DNA from: Ceratodon purpureus
Taxonomy: Eukaryota > Streptophyta > Bryopsida > Pseudoditrichales > Ditrichaceae
Length of the DNA stretch: 64,000 nt
Assembly: GCA_014871385.1 (NCBI GenBank)
Contig: CM026423.1
Coordinates: 4,530,408-4,594,407 of the forward strand
Reading direction: 5' to 3'
The position numbers and the translations under genes are program-made. The number at the start of each line of letters is the position of its first letter. The first letter of the stretch is position 1. Below, piece after piece: positions 12,121 to 23,685 of this stretch. A model generated the notes under the pieces. It saw only the letters and a program-made list of their open reading frames with translations. It was not told the origin of the DNA and did no database searches.

Positions 12121-15100
12121 ATGAGCCGGCTGTCGTTCCGGCCCCGGCCGTTGGACATCCATAAGAAGCTGCCGATTGTGAAGTCGATCAAGGACCTTGA
12201 CATCGAGGATTCCGGCGTCGGGCGGGCGGGCCATGGCGGGAGCGCGTCCTTGGACGGGGACTGCGAGAATTTGGTGAGAGTTGGGATGTGTTGAGATGTG
12301 TTGAGATGTGTTGAGATGATGTTCGATGTAGATGGAGATGAGATTTGAAGGCATGGGGTTTTTTTTGGGTTTTTGGTTTTTTTTCGGTTTAGGGTTTGGT
12401 TGTGTTTCTGAGGTGCGTGTGCGGGCTCGCAGGTGCTGACCCCTGCGAAGAAAGCTGGAATTGGGTCGGAGATTCCGACGCCCCAGTATTTGGTCGTTGA
12501 TAGCTATGAGAGGGACTACACCCGCTCGTTTGTGCAGCCGCCCTCATACATACGGGGTCGACCAGGCAAGTGCAGGGGATGATTGTGATCTTCCCTCCTA
12601 GTTTATAATCTGGAGTTGCTTTTTGGTTTTCAGCAAGTAGCTGATTGATTGGACTTGATTACACAAGTTTTGTGAGCTTACTTTTTCTGAATTTGAATGA
12701 ATTTGGATCTTCTGCTGTTTATTGTATAGAATTCTGTGTGGCTCAGTTTTTGGTGTTACTTGGTTGATCTGTGTTGGTTGTGGTAGTGTATTATTTGTGG
12801 AGGTTATACTTTTGTGTTGGTCAATGCAGCTGAGTTTGGATCCTGCCCCTGTCTTGGTATAGTTGTGCAACAGTTCTTACATTTCTGCTCGTGTTTTACT
12901 GCGGTGATAACAGGGACAATGACCACGTTATTTCCTTTGTTTTGCAGCTAGAAGCGAGAACGTCGAATTTTGTGAATACGACTTGGATAGCGATGACGAG
13001 CACTGGCTTTTGCAGTTCAATAGCGAGCGCAAAATTCTACCTCCAGAAAAGTACAGTTTCTGAATATTTTCAGCTCCATTATTTTATTTCTTGCACTTAA
13101 GATCTGGTGTTTTTCGTACTGCATTGATTCACTTGGTGGAGTGAGATAAAAGCTGTCTAATTCCGGACATGATGAACATAGAAATATGAACATGATGACT
13201 TTTTTTTAACTGTCAAAATAGTACCCATAATGTGAGTGGGTGATCGCACTTTCGCAGGTTCGAGATGATGTTGTACAAGTTGGAAATCATGGATCACAAG
13301 GCAGCGGAGAAACAAGGGTCATTAGTACCAGTGTTGGGCTCGCCTATTCCAGTTGTTCTCACCAGGGATTCTGCAATTGAGGTCTTTCTTACTCCTTTAT
13401 GCTCTTCAATTTGAAGTCTTTTTTTCTTGAGGGATAACCAATTCAAATACGGTGATTGCAAGTTAAGCAGCAGATGGTACATATATTATTGTTATGGGGC
13501 TAATAGCGGTGTTGTTCTGGAACTGCAGGTGCTGAAACAAGTAATCAACAGACCTGCTGTACTTGGAGCTGTGTTTGATTACTGGAGGACAAAGGTTTGT
13601 GCTTCATTTCTATTCTGTTTGTTTTCTTAGTGTGGAATTATGTATAGTATTTCAATTTCCTGGGCACTGCGTTTGTGGTTTATTGGGATAATCCTTACAT
13701 TCATCCTGGATACATAGTTCCTGATTTCTTCACCTATCGCTTTAGTGTCATGGGACAATACCTGTACAATGTTTTGTTATTTAATTGTGGATGTGGTTTG
13801 CTATCGGGGTGTTCAGAGAGAGGTTTGGCAAAAACCCATTCTTCGCCGATTACAGGTGCATACCTTCACTATCATCTCGCTTTGTTTCCTTTATGTTCAC
13901 GTAAAAAGCTGTTTTTTCTGCATGTCGTGGCGTTGCATATTTCTCATGTGTGGACATCGTGCTTTTATCATTCTGTATTATTTCTTTCGGTATTAAGCCC
14001 TTCTCAGACATAACAGGAAATAACAAGAACAATTTTGTTTTTGCAGCCACCTCCACCAGTGAATGACACGAATCCGTTCAACGTGTTTAGACCAAGGGAG
14101 AAAATCCACCGGCCACACACTCGTCGTGTAACTATTCTATTTATACCATACCTCTTCGCTCTCTGTGTCCGCTATGTGATTAAATTTGTTTTTGGTCTTA
14201 CTGTGAAACATCTCTCGACTGCTATTCACTCTGTAGATCATAAGCCATATACTAATCATTTTTAATCAGTGAGTTGTTCTTGTAAGTCGTATTAATCAGA
14301 TGGCCAGTATCATGCACAGCTGTAGTGCTTATTGGAGTTCTTTATGTTTGCAGATGCAAAGACGCGAAAATGATGTCCAATCCTTTGAAAAGCTTAAACA
14401 GGTACATTACTCCTTTGCTTATGTGTGGTTGAGGAGCAAAATCTCACCCGAAGTTATTTCGTTCTTATTGATGTTTCTTGTTGTTAAAAGTTGCACCAAA
14501 GTCTGCAAAGCGGTTGATTCGTGCTGTTCCGGCTTTCTTTTGAGTTTCTTATTCTGCTGCTGATCAATCTTTGATATCAGGACAAGTAGAATGAGTGACA
14601 ATTCTGATAAGTTTGTGACGTGAAATTGTTTGGGCTGGGTTAGGTTCGGTACGTTATCGAGAGGTCCCTGGTGCTCGTACGGGCTATACAGCAGGTGCAA
14701 TTTTGTCCATTCTGTTTTAAAAGATTGACATTCCAGTGTTTATTTGCCAGCTCAATATTGGTGCTCTTTGTTTAAAGGTTTGCTGTGTTAAATGAGAGGT
14801 TGTATACCAGACTGAATCATGTCTGCCTGACTATTTTAGTTTCTGAAAATTTTGTAGAGAGAGGAAAAGAAGCGGGAGCTTGTGGAGGTAGAAGCAAATA
14901 CCCAAAGATTGCAGCTGAGACTGAAGGCTAGTCAGGTAAAGCTCGTATGCCCTGGCCTTTCATCACGTGCTATCAGGCCTCATACTTTGGTTGTAAAAAC
15001 CTTTGTCGGGGAAAATGTGACAATGTGTTGTTGTACCTTCTTTTCGTGAGATATCTTAGACGCTGTTTGATGTTTATAATTGCAAGCATGTGTTGCTTGA

Positions 15101-16065
15101 AATGATTTAGCCCTTCAGCTCCTTGGCCTTGTAAATTTCTTGAGCCATATTATATTAGTTGGGGTCGAAGGTCTAAGAAAAACATTAGATCACTGAAATA
15201 TGAGGGTTAAGTTCGTGACTATGTGAGTGGGTCGTTGATACCTCGTTTGCACGTCTTGTTGACACGTGACCAGTATGCTCAATACGATGCCCTACGACTG
15301 GGAGACGACGGAGGAGGACTGGTGCCAAGCAAGTTCGGCCGGTCAGAGGATGGACAACGTTTCATGTCGAAAGGGGAGCATGTGAATGGAAATAACTTCG
15401 GCCGTTCGATGTCGATGGAGTTGAACCCGTCTGCTTACGATGGCGCCACTGTAAATGATCACCAGGACATTCGTAGGCCAAGACGAAGGCCAAGATTCCC
15501 TACAGCTAGAAATCCTTTGAAAGAAAAGGTACCGTTCCTTTCATCCATTTAGAATAAAATAAAAATAAAATCGAAGTCAAGAACTGTTGATGTCTTTTAT
15601 GTCTATTTACGATTTCGGTGCGCTTAGAGTGTGAAGTGCAAGCATCTTTTCTTCACCTACTTGTGCAAAACACATTCACCACTTTCCCTAATTTATAGTT
15701 GCTGGTGTGTCGTGCAGATGAAGAACTTGGATCCCATGGAGCCCGTATTTTTGTTCACAAAACCATTAGATTCAGGAAAGCTAGCAGCTGCAGGTATTGG
15801 TTTTAGAGATAATGAAACCAAATTCTCACCAATTCGCTTGTCTGGTAGAATTGGTCGCGGTGGCCGTCTTGTATATGACCGGTGGAACCCACAAAGTGGA
15901 TCGCCGTTCGATAGCCACAGCCATCATATCTCATCATTGTCTATTGGAGCTCCTGTAAATAGATTTGGAGCCCGCCCGTTCAGGCGTGTTGTAGAGCCCC
16001 TGGCACTTCCAGATGCTGTGCTGTGCGGTCCGGCACCTCCCAGTACCAGTGCTGCACCCTTCTGA
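12121..16065 (+). CDS. EPL1: Enhancer of polycomb-like protein (EPL1)
   Basis: EPL1 proteins are the scaffold of the Piccolo/NuA4 histone acetyltransferase module in the nucleus. Twelve exons assemble in frame into 492 residues: 12121-12273, 12433-12565, 12948-13050, 13258-13381, 13529-13594, 13817-13855, 14047-14127, 14354-14401, 14644-14694, 14858-14935, 15274-15528 and 15718-16065. The start has the diagnostic MSRLSFRPRPLDIHKKLP. Other family motifs are YDLDSDDEHWL, PAVLGAVFDYW, WQKPILRRLQPPPP and FNVFRPREK. A charged helical segment (REEKKRELVEVEANTQRL) follows. The C-terminal third (PRRRPRFP, SGRIGRGGRLVYDRW) is basic and less conserved. Intron 2 uses a GC donor (GCAAGT at 12566). The last codons and 3' UTR are duplicated downstream as the start of each unit of a tandem array. 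Confidence 0.92.
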
Positions 16066-16950
16066 CTTTGGTGTTAAGGGAACTCAATTGACTTTGGAGT
16101 AAAGAGAATTAAGTTAACTGCTAATCAGCTCATGCTGTTGTGCCATAATCTTTCTTTTCCTTTCGTATAAAGAATTGTACAAAACTTAACTTATTCGGCA
16201 TGTGCCATCTCTCTGTGAATTCGGCTACTTGTGGCATCACAGCGAGAACCGCACCACATCAGTGACCAGCTTGTGAATTGTGATGGATTTGGTGGAGTAT
16301 GCAATGGATCCTCGAAATTGGATCTGATGCAGCATGAGACAGCAGAGTTCGGGTGCTGATAACGGATTCGTAGTTGGGTGTTTGGGATCACGAAACCCTA
16401 CACCCTGTCTTTCAGAGCCAAGCTACCCGTAAAACTCGGCATAACCATGGTCATGGCCAAAGCCATGTGCTTAAAGTGATATAAGAGATGCCCAAAACTG
16501 CAAATGTATCACTCAGCTAGTGGACACAAGTACAGGAGCAAACAAGCTTGAAATGAAGAAGACAAGTACATAAGCAGGCAACCATTGATCCAATGAGGGT
16601 CTGCTGCCGGCTAGGATACAGACGGCCTTGATCTAGAGCTGATTCATCTTCCAGCACAAGTAGGCCAAGAACATCTCTTTAAAGTTCATACAAGTCAAGA
16701 ACCGCAGAAGCACATGCCAACTCACCCCACCATATGTTGCAAGTCCAGCTGAACGCAGGGACTCCATGACACTAAAACTCAGACATCACTCGTTTCTCAT
16801 ATTGTTGGTGATCAAGCTCGAAGCAAACCTCCAGAGCAATGAACTTCCATTCCAAGACGGATTAAGCCGCACGATAAACCTGCATACAGACATTATCAAC
16901 ATTATTCACAACCTGTGCAAGCTGGAAACAATACTGTGAGCAGGAATAAG

Positions 16951-16980
16951 CTATCTAGTTACTTACAGACCCAGCATAAT
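16951..16980. other. Empty target site matching the CACTA insertion in unit 2
   Basis: Unit 1 reads CTATCTAGTTACTTACAGAC here without interruption. In unit 2 the same sequence is split, with GTTACTT ending at 22694 and CTTACAGAC starting at 44421. Removing the element and one CTT restores the unit 1 sequence exactly around the junction. CTT is at 16962-16964. Confidence 0.9.
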
Positions 16981-18861
16981 TTGTTTCGCCCCAAAACTTT
17001 GCATAGATGATCAGATAGCTTCTTCCTTACCGCAACATTTGGTGGATGGGCTGACATTTTCGACGGTACTTCACTTTGGTATGAAGTTCAGAGAGATGGT
17101 TTGAACAACTTACTGTTTGATTCAACTCCATGCTACTCCATGCTACTCCATGCTACCGGCATCCTTTGGCACATGGCTGACCTGCAAGATACAAACAATA
17201 TATCACACATCCTGTCTTCAACACACTCACAGTACTTGAGACTAAAGCAGCTTCGTCGCTATCCCTAGATAATATGGGCAGCAAATTGGGTGTGCCCATG
17301 ATACATAAGACAACTTGGAATCAAGAAGCATGATAGTTTCAGTACTCATTAGTGTGGAATGGATGTTCTGACTGACCAGAACTAATGGTCATGTTCCTGG
17401 TCACCAATTGTGGTCATTCAGGACATCCTTTCCACTAGTGTCACCATGGCCAAGTAGAGAAACCAAGGTGTGTTTGCACACCAAGATGAGTGATCATTGT
17501 CTTCATTAACACACTTTGGAACTAACTTTCTGGGCTGCACAACTCTTTTCTAGAATAATTACTATATACTCATAAACTACAAAACTACAACACTTATTGT
17601 GTGCAAATAGCATGCTCTGCCTACAAACACAGCTCTCTTCTAGAATAACTACTTTACACTCTTATGCTCTTCTAAACTTCAAAACTATAACACATATTGT
17701 GCACAAATAGCATGCTTTGCCTACATTCCAGAGTGCATACATTTCAGCACTCATGTGTGTCGAAACCAAGCCCGGATTGAACAAGATGATGAACAAAGAA
17801 CATGGCCATTTTCACTAGATTTTCCAAAATGGTCTTGTTCTTTGTCACCAGTCTTGCTCATTTCGGGAACCATGGCCAAGTAAAAAAACCAAACTCTCTT
17901 TGCACACCAAGATGACTGATCATTGTCTTCATTATCACACTTTGGAACCAACTTTCAGGGCTGCACAACTCTCTTCTAGAATAACTACTTAACCATCACA
18001 ACTCTCTTGTAGACTAACTACTTTACACTAAGTAAACTACAAATCTATATCACTTAGTATGCTCAAATAGCATGCTCTGCATGTATACAAACAGAGCACC
18101 TAGAAAGGATAAGCACCTTTCTATGTTCTAATATTGGAAGGTTAGGGTTAGGGTTCCTTATTTATATGTTAGGTCTCAAGAGACGGCAAGAAGTCTCACT
18201 ACACCCTTAAAGACGAGATGTCAATCTATATCTTTGAGACTTCAGATGCAGACTTCAGATGCAGACTTCAAATCCACACATGAAGCCCATTTGATTGGGG
18301 TACTGGATCATACTGCTGACATTTTGTCAGCAATATTTTAAGTCTTTAGATGGTAGATTTGAATGTACTTCAAAATCTTCCTGGAGCCAGGAGCCTAAGT
18401 TATGCATAGTCCACCAAGGCACCGACCTTTTAATGAAGTACGTAAATTATACCAATTCAGTGAACCATATGCTACAAAGGCAACTACTTGGTGATTAGAG
18501 GCTACTATGAAAGTAGCCTTGTTGCTAACCAAAGTTCATTATTTTGAACCATGTATTCAAGTGTAAGTCAAGATTTTGTTACTAACCTTCATTTTCTGGT
18601 TGTATCGATATGGTCACTAATTTTTGATCACTTTTCAATTTTTGAATGCAAATCCAACATTTCACCTACAATTAAATGAAATTCAATGTTATAATTGTAT
18701 TGATGAAAGTATGTATTACTTGTGTATTGTAAGATAGTCATACATATGAGAGTAACTACCTTAAAATGTTCTAGTGTTCAAAAGAAAAATTTCTAAAAAA
18801 AGAAATTTGTGCATCTTATTGTCTTTAGTAAATCTTGCAAATCCATTGTAATACTTATTAT

Positions 18862-19407
18862 TCCCTCGAGGCCCAACCCCTTTTTAATGTAATCAAACTT
18901 CAATTTGAGACCCAGTTTTTCATTTTAGATATGAGAAAAAAAATTGATTTTTTTTTCAATAGTTCATCATATACATTTTCTTTACATCTTAGTTTTTTCA
19001 TATTTTTCTCTTGGAAATTTTCATAATTATAATTTTCTTTAATACTGTTTTCTTCAAAAAATCATATTATTTACAACAAGTATCTAGAATTGACGAAATG
19101 TTTACCCTAGATAAAAAATACAAGCAAAAACGCTTTAGTATGTTTGAAATTTACATGAACATTCAAATTTCAAAAATTAAATAGGAATTATGTGTTGAAG
19201 AACAAATTGGCTCATAATTCATGAATTGGTAACTTCTCTAAATGATTTAATAATTGAAATATTGATGAATCAAAAAGTGGAATAGAAACTAGACTTGATT
19301 ATGTGTACTTTGCTCATTCAACTGAAATAGAAAAAAGATTGTTTTAAAAGAAAAAACTAAGTTTGACCATAAGGGAGTCTTTTTTTGGCCTCTTAGGCCT
19401 TCATGGG
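18862..19407. mobile_element. Probable inserted non-coding element in array unit 1
   Basis: Units 2 and 3 pass from a CTTATT(A) context directly into a sequence like AAAGTGCAATA. Unit 1 instead carries about 550 bp of AT-rich DNA. Its ends resemble imperfect inverted repeats, CCCTCGAGGCC on the left and the complement of CCCATGAAGGCC on the right. Boundaries and target duplication are not clear, so the superfamily is not assigned. No coding capacity is seen. Confidence 0.4.
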
Positions 19408-19538
19408 TTTACATGTAACTGCAGAAAGACTTCTATGCTTTTGGAACATTCTAAATTTGAGTAATATCATTTGTAATGAAGCTTTACTTGTTTAATTGAG
19501 TTTAGATGTATAATAAAGTTATTATAATGACGGATTAA

Positions 19539-20328
19539 CCCCTAGAGTTCCTTGACTATGTTTCACCAAAAAACGCTCCAAAACTGCCATTTCCAATGTA
19601 AAAAACATGGATGACTAAAAAATCATTAATTTCTAATTCTATCCGTAAGATCTTCAACTAGATTATTGTAATAGAGAACTCAAAATTTTTCAATATAATC
19701 GACCATAGAAATTTGAAGATTATAGCAATTGAAATTTAAAAACAAACTTTTTTGACAAGATTTTTGACTAGGTTGACACACTCTTACTTTTTTTTCTTAT
19801 GTTTTTTGCATTTTGGATTTTGGGGGTTTTGATGCCTATCAAATATGTTTAAGTTGGCTAATTTTATTTAAAAAATTACACTCAAAAGTTAAGTGTAGCA
19901 TGTTGAAAACAATATTTTTATTAAGTTGAATACACAAGAATGCTAAATCTTCTTTCTTTCCTTGAAATTCCATTGTTTAATAAAGTCCTAATCCAAATGG
20001 TCAAAGTAAAAATTAATGTCCATATTTTAAGTGAAAAAAGAAAAACCTAAAATAATATTTTTTTCTAACTTTTATGAAGGAAAAAAAAATTATTTTTTGG
20101 ACACTACTCGAAACGGTGACCCAAATTGCCCATCAAACAGCTTTTTCCACTTCGGGAACTATAACTATTTTAAAAATGTCCAATTGAAGAAAAAAAAATA
20201 TTCCCTCAAAGTTCATGATATGGCGTACATTCACCAAAAAAATTCAAAAAGAAATATCTAAAATTGAGATCACATGTACCTGCCCAAAATTTTAAAAAGC
20301 TCATTCTAGGACAATGGTCCTTTAGGGG
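19539..20328. mobile_element. piggyBac-like non-autonomous element with TTAA target duplication
   Basis: The 790-bp insertion is bordered by TTAA at 19535-19538 and again at 20329-20332. Its ends are short inverted repeats, CCCCTAGAG on the left and CCCCTAAAG (complement) on the right. Unit 2 of the array has the uninterrupted sequence with a single TTAA near 45832, followed by the same CCTCTACTAAATGTCC. A TTAA duplication and ends starting with CCC are hallmarks of the piggyBac superfamily. The interior is AT-rich and no transposase is seen. A 76-codon Lys/Asn/Phe-rich frame at 20031-20261 is probably chance. Confidence 0.65.
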
Positions 20329-21274
20329 TTAACCTCTACTAAATGTCCAATAAGAACAATAAATATGTTGTATAACATTTTGCTTTTGCTTTCATCAAGA
20401 AACTTCTAAATAAGTATTCCAATGACTCATTCGAACTTCATAGATTAGTATTTTAATTGTACTTTTGACCTTAATCCTATCAAAGTTGTAGATCCATTCA
20501 TAGTACAACAAAATAGATCTACTTGCTTGAAAGGCATGTCATGGTGTTTAGAGGCTAAATTGAATGATCTATAAGATAAATAAATAAATAAACACCCTAT
20601 GTGACAATCTATATATTTACATATAATTTTGAAGTGGAGACCCCATATAACATCTAATAATAACAATTACAAATAGCCAATTTTACGAAGAGGAAATGAT
20701 AGAACAATTTGTCCTACATGTTGAAATGAACAGAGAGTGTCATCAAAATGCAACAAATAATATTGGAAGAAATTCAAGGTTAGTAGTAAAAATAGACTTG
20801 TTGATTTTCAATGAAAAATGAAGACTGGATGTAATACTTTGTAGATGAAAACCATATTTGGAAAGAAACTGAGTTATTGATGGTAACTGTCATTTCAATA
20901 AAACAAATTCAGGAATGAAGACAACCCCTCTAGATAAGAACTGTTAGTTAAATGAATAATGTCTATCAAATCCAAATTGTCATCAATGTCAATGAATGGA
21001 GAAACATAGGGCCTGTTATTTCATACATGCCCATCCTTTGAAATATAGTCTTGTCACTTTCTCCCTCTACGAATGACGGGCAACTTGGGCAGAAAATAAA
21101 AGATTCTAATTGTATCCTAACTGCCCAAATTTAGCAAAAAATCTTCCAAAATTCATAACTTCTCCATTGTAACTCTAAATGCTTTGAAATTTGCGGCACT
21201 GGATAGCTATCCTTGAAAGCTATGTGAAGAAATAATTTCAAAATATATTTCAATTCATCAGAGACCTTCGAATA

Positions 21275-22694
21275 GCACCTCCCAGTACCACTGCTGCACC
21301 CTCCTGACTCTGGTGTTAAGGGAACTCAATTGACTTTGGAGTAAAACAAATTAAGTTAACTGCTAATCACCTCATGCTGTTGTGCCATAATTTCTTGTAT
21401 CCTTTTGTGTAAAGAATGGTACAAAACCTATTCAGCATGTGCTGTGCCATCTCTCTGTGAATTCGGCTACTTGTGTCATCAGAGCGAGATGCGCACCACA
21501 TCAGTGGCCAGCTTGTGAATTGTCATGGATTTGATGGAGTGTGCGATGGATCCTCGAAATTGGATCTGATGCAGCATGAGACAGCACAGTTCGGGTGCTG
21601 CTGACGGATTGTTTGGGATTCTGGGTTTTACAGCCTGGTCTTTCAGAGCCAAGCTACTCGTAAAGCTGGGCATAAGCATGGCCATGGCGAAAGCCATATA
21701 CACATGTGCTTGTGTCCTTGAGCGATCCAATTGTGTCATGGGAAAACGTCGTCGACAGCGAGTGCCAGCACCTTCAATAATGATTCTGAGCAACACTGCA
21801 GTCTCTCGTTCTTGTGTTAGTGGGCGTTGTGCCACTTAGAGAATGAGGAAGTGAAGAAATTTTTTCTGCTTGTGGAGTTTATCTCCCACCTTGCCAATCG
21901 ATTTCAAAGTCTAAGGCAGCCCTGGCGCTAGGCGAAGGACCTTGGTTATCAGCGAAGCGATGTTATGGATGCCCCAAGTGATGTAAGAGATGCGCAAAAC
22001 TGCAAATGGATTACTCAGCTTGAAATGACGAAGACAAGTACATAAGCAGGCAACCATTGGTCCAATGAGGTCACTTGAAACAACTGAATCAAAACAACAA
22101 GCTCTGATGCAGTAAGCAATAACAGGGGGACAGGAAACCCCAAATTTTTGATATCATATGTTACTAGTGGGCATATAGGGTCTGAGCTAGCAGTACTTGA
22201 ATCTTGCTCATCGCTCGCAAGATCAGCACAGCTTCGATATGGTCCCTGTTTTGACATAATTTCCTCCACATTCAGAACTCTGGAGACGACGCAGGAGCAG
22301 TTTGTGTGCAAGTCTCTGCTGCCGGCTAGGATACATACGGCCTTGATCTAGAGCTGATTCATCTTCCAGCACAAGTATGCCAAGAACATCTCTCTAAAGT
22401 TCATACAAGTGAAGAACCGCAGAAGTACATGCCAACTTCACCCCACCAAATGTTGCAAGTCCAGCTGAACACAGGGACTCCAGGACACTATAAGAAAAGC
22501 AGACATCACCTGTTTCTTATGTTGGTGATCAAACAATAAGGAAACCTCTACAGCAGTGAACATCCATTCCATGATCGATTAAGCCGCACGATAGACCTGC
22601 ACACAGACATTATCCACATCATTCACAACCTGTGCAAGCCGCTGGAAACAATATTGTGAGCAGGAATAAACTGAAGTCAGCTATCTAGTTACTT
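21275..22694 (+). repeat. Tandem array unit 2, left part
   Basis: This repeats the EPL1 last codons and 3' UTR (GCACCTCCCAGTACCA onward) and the following non-coding DNA of unit 1. The EPL1 stop codon is still recognisable, but there is no upstream coding sequence, so it is an exon-end fragment. The unit is cut by the CACTA element after the CTT at 22692-22694 and resumes at 44421. Confidence 0.85.
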
Positions 22695-22725
22695 CACTAC
22701 TAGCAAACTGGTCGTTTTTCATTCC
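22695..22725 (+). repeat. Left terminal inverted repeat of the CACTA element
   Basis: CACTA at the very end is followed by ten bases that differ from the other end. The block GGTCGTTTTTCATT at 22710-22723 then matches the right end inverted at the same distance from the terminus. The flanking CTT lies at 22692-22694. Confidence 0.9.
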
Positions 22726-23685
22726 TTTGAACGCGGTAAAGTGCCAGGGTTCCGTTGACGAGGCTGAACATTTGCTTGAAATAGCATGTAAGCTACCGGG
22801 TCCGCGAGAAGCTCTTCTGTGACCAATCAGGTGCATCCTCTGTGCGGGGCATCGCCTAATGCTTCGGGGGTGGGCCTGCGATCCCTGTATTCTATCTGAT
22901 AACTGCCGATGGGAAGGTGAAATCAAGATGGTGTGGTTAAAGTGCCCCTCGAAGATCCTGCTCCATCCCTGGGCTGTAACCGCGACCAATTAAGACCTCA
23001 TTTTTTTCCTAAGTGTCAAGGGAAGTGAACGTTGAGGTCCCGCGTTCAGGGTGTTTAGGTTATGCTGTTGCAACGTGTGATTTGTATTCCAATTCTGTTG
23101 CATACATCAAATACGTCAAATACATTCCGAACTTTACCTCTTCGCATACACCAAATACACCCTGAATTTAACACATCAAATACATTCAAAACTCGACCTC
23201 TTTGTAACACCAAATACACACTGAACTTGATCATGTATTAAACAAAGAGATACAACTGGATTCAGAGTTAGAAGGCCCTGTGAATCTCGTACATGAACAA
23301 GTTGTTTTACAATGAAGAAAGGTAGGCTTCAAATCTGTCTGGATTTAACATAGTCTGAGAATGCATATTGCTGTTCCTCTCTCGGTATCCAGTGGCTTCG
23401 CAGGTAATGCTTCGAACTGTTTATGTACACATCGGCTAACTCCTGTGGGTGGGGGGGGGGGGGGGGGGGGGGGGCTGTTGAAGGCCTACTCCAATATCTA
23501 GTATTCAAAAAGGAAAACTACAAAACGAGGACCGTTCGCTGGAAGTGTTCATCAGGTTTACGGTTTCATCACATGTCCCAAACTACGAACTCTACGGATG
23601 ACTATTTCAGAGATACGAAATTGATTTTCAATGCGGCCCTCTGTCACATAGTGCCGCTGTTCCTTCGCCAGACGTCGTTCTTTCT
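22726..23685. repeat. Left subterminal region with internal repeats
   Basis: Two imperfect copies of a repeat of about 65 bp lie at roughly 23104-23236. Each contains TCAAATACATTC, then ACCTCTT, then ACACCAAATACAC and then a CTGAA motif. Subterminal repeats in CACTA elements are binding sites for the TNPA-type protein, so these are candidates (inference). A run of 24 G residues lies at 23451-23474. No gene is seen. Confidence 0.5.

Larger units (their letters stand above)
16033..21274 (+). repeat. Tandem array unit 1 (starts inside the EPL1 last exon)
   Basis: This unit runs from GCACCTCCCAGTACCA in the last EPL1 exon to the point where the same sequence starts again at 21275. It therefore contains the last EPL1 codons and 3' UTR and about 5 kb of non-coding DNA. 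Units 2 and 3 repeat the same order of landmarks: the TGTTGTGCCATAAT block, the GATGCAGCATGAGACAGCA block, the GTAAGTCAAGATTTTG block and an AT-rich tail. Open frames in the unit are not conserved between copies, so it is not a gene family. Relative to the others, unit 1 lacks a piece near 16600. It carries two insertions, at about 18862-19407 and 19539-20328. Confidence 0.8.

Noticed and set aside
16191-16391. Antisense frames in the array units (also 21479-21835 and 48734-49003) as a repeated gene family
   Set aside because: They overlap the EPL1 3' UTR and its copies. Frames and lengths are not conserved between units.
18136-18156. Telomere-like GGTTAGGGTTAGGGTT motif
   Set aside because: Only about two units, and it lies inside the non-coding array unit. 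It is not an internal telomere tract.
23451-23474. Run of 24 G residues as a regulatory or G-quadruplex element
   Set aside because: A homopolymer of this length is likely variable or a sequencing artefact. Nothing else points to function.
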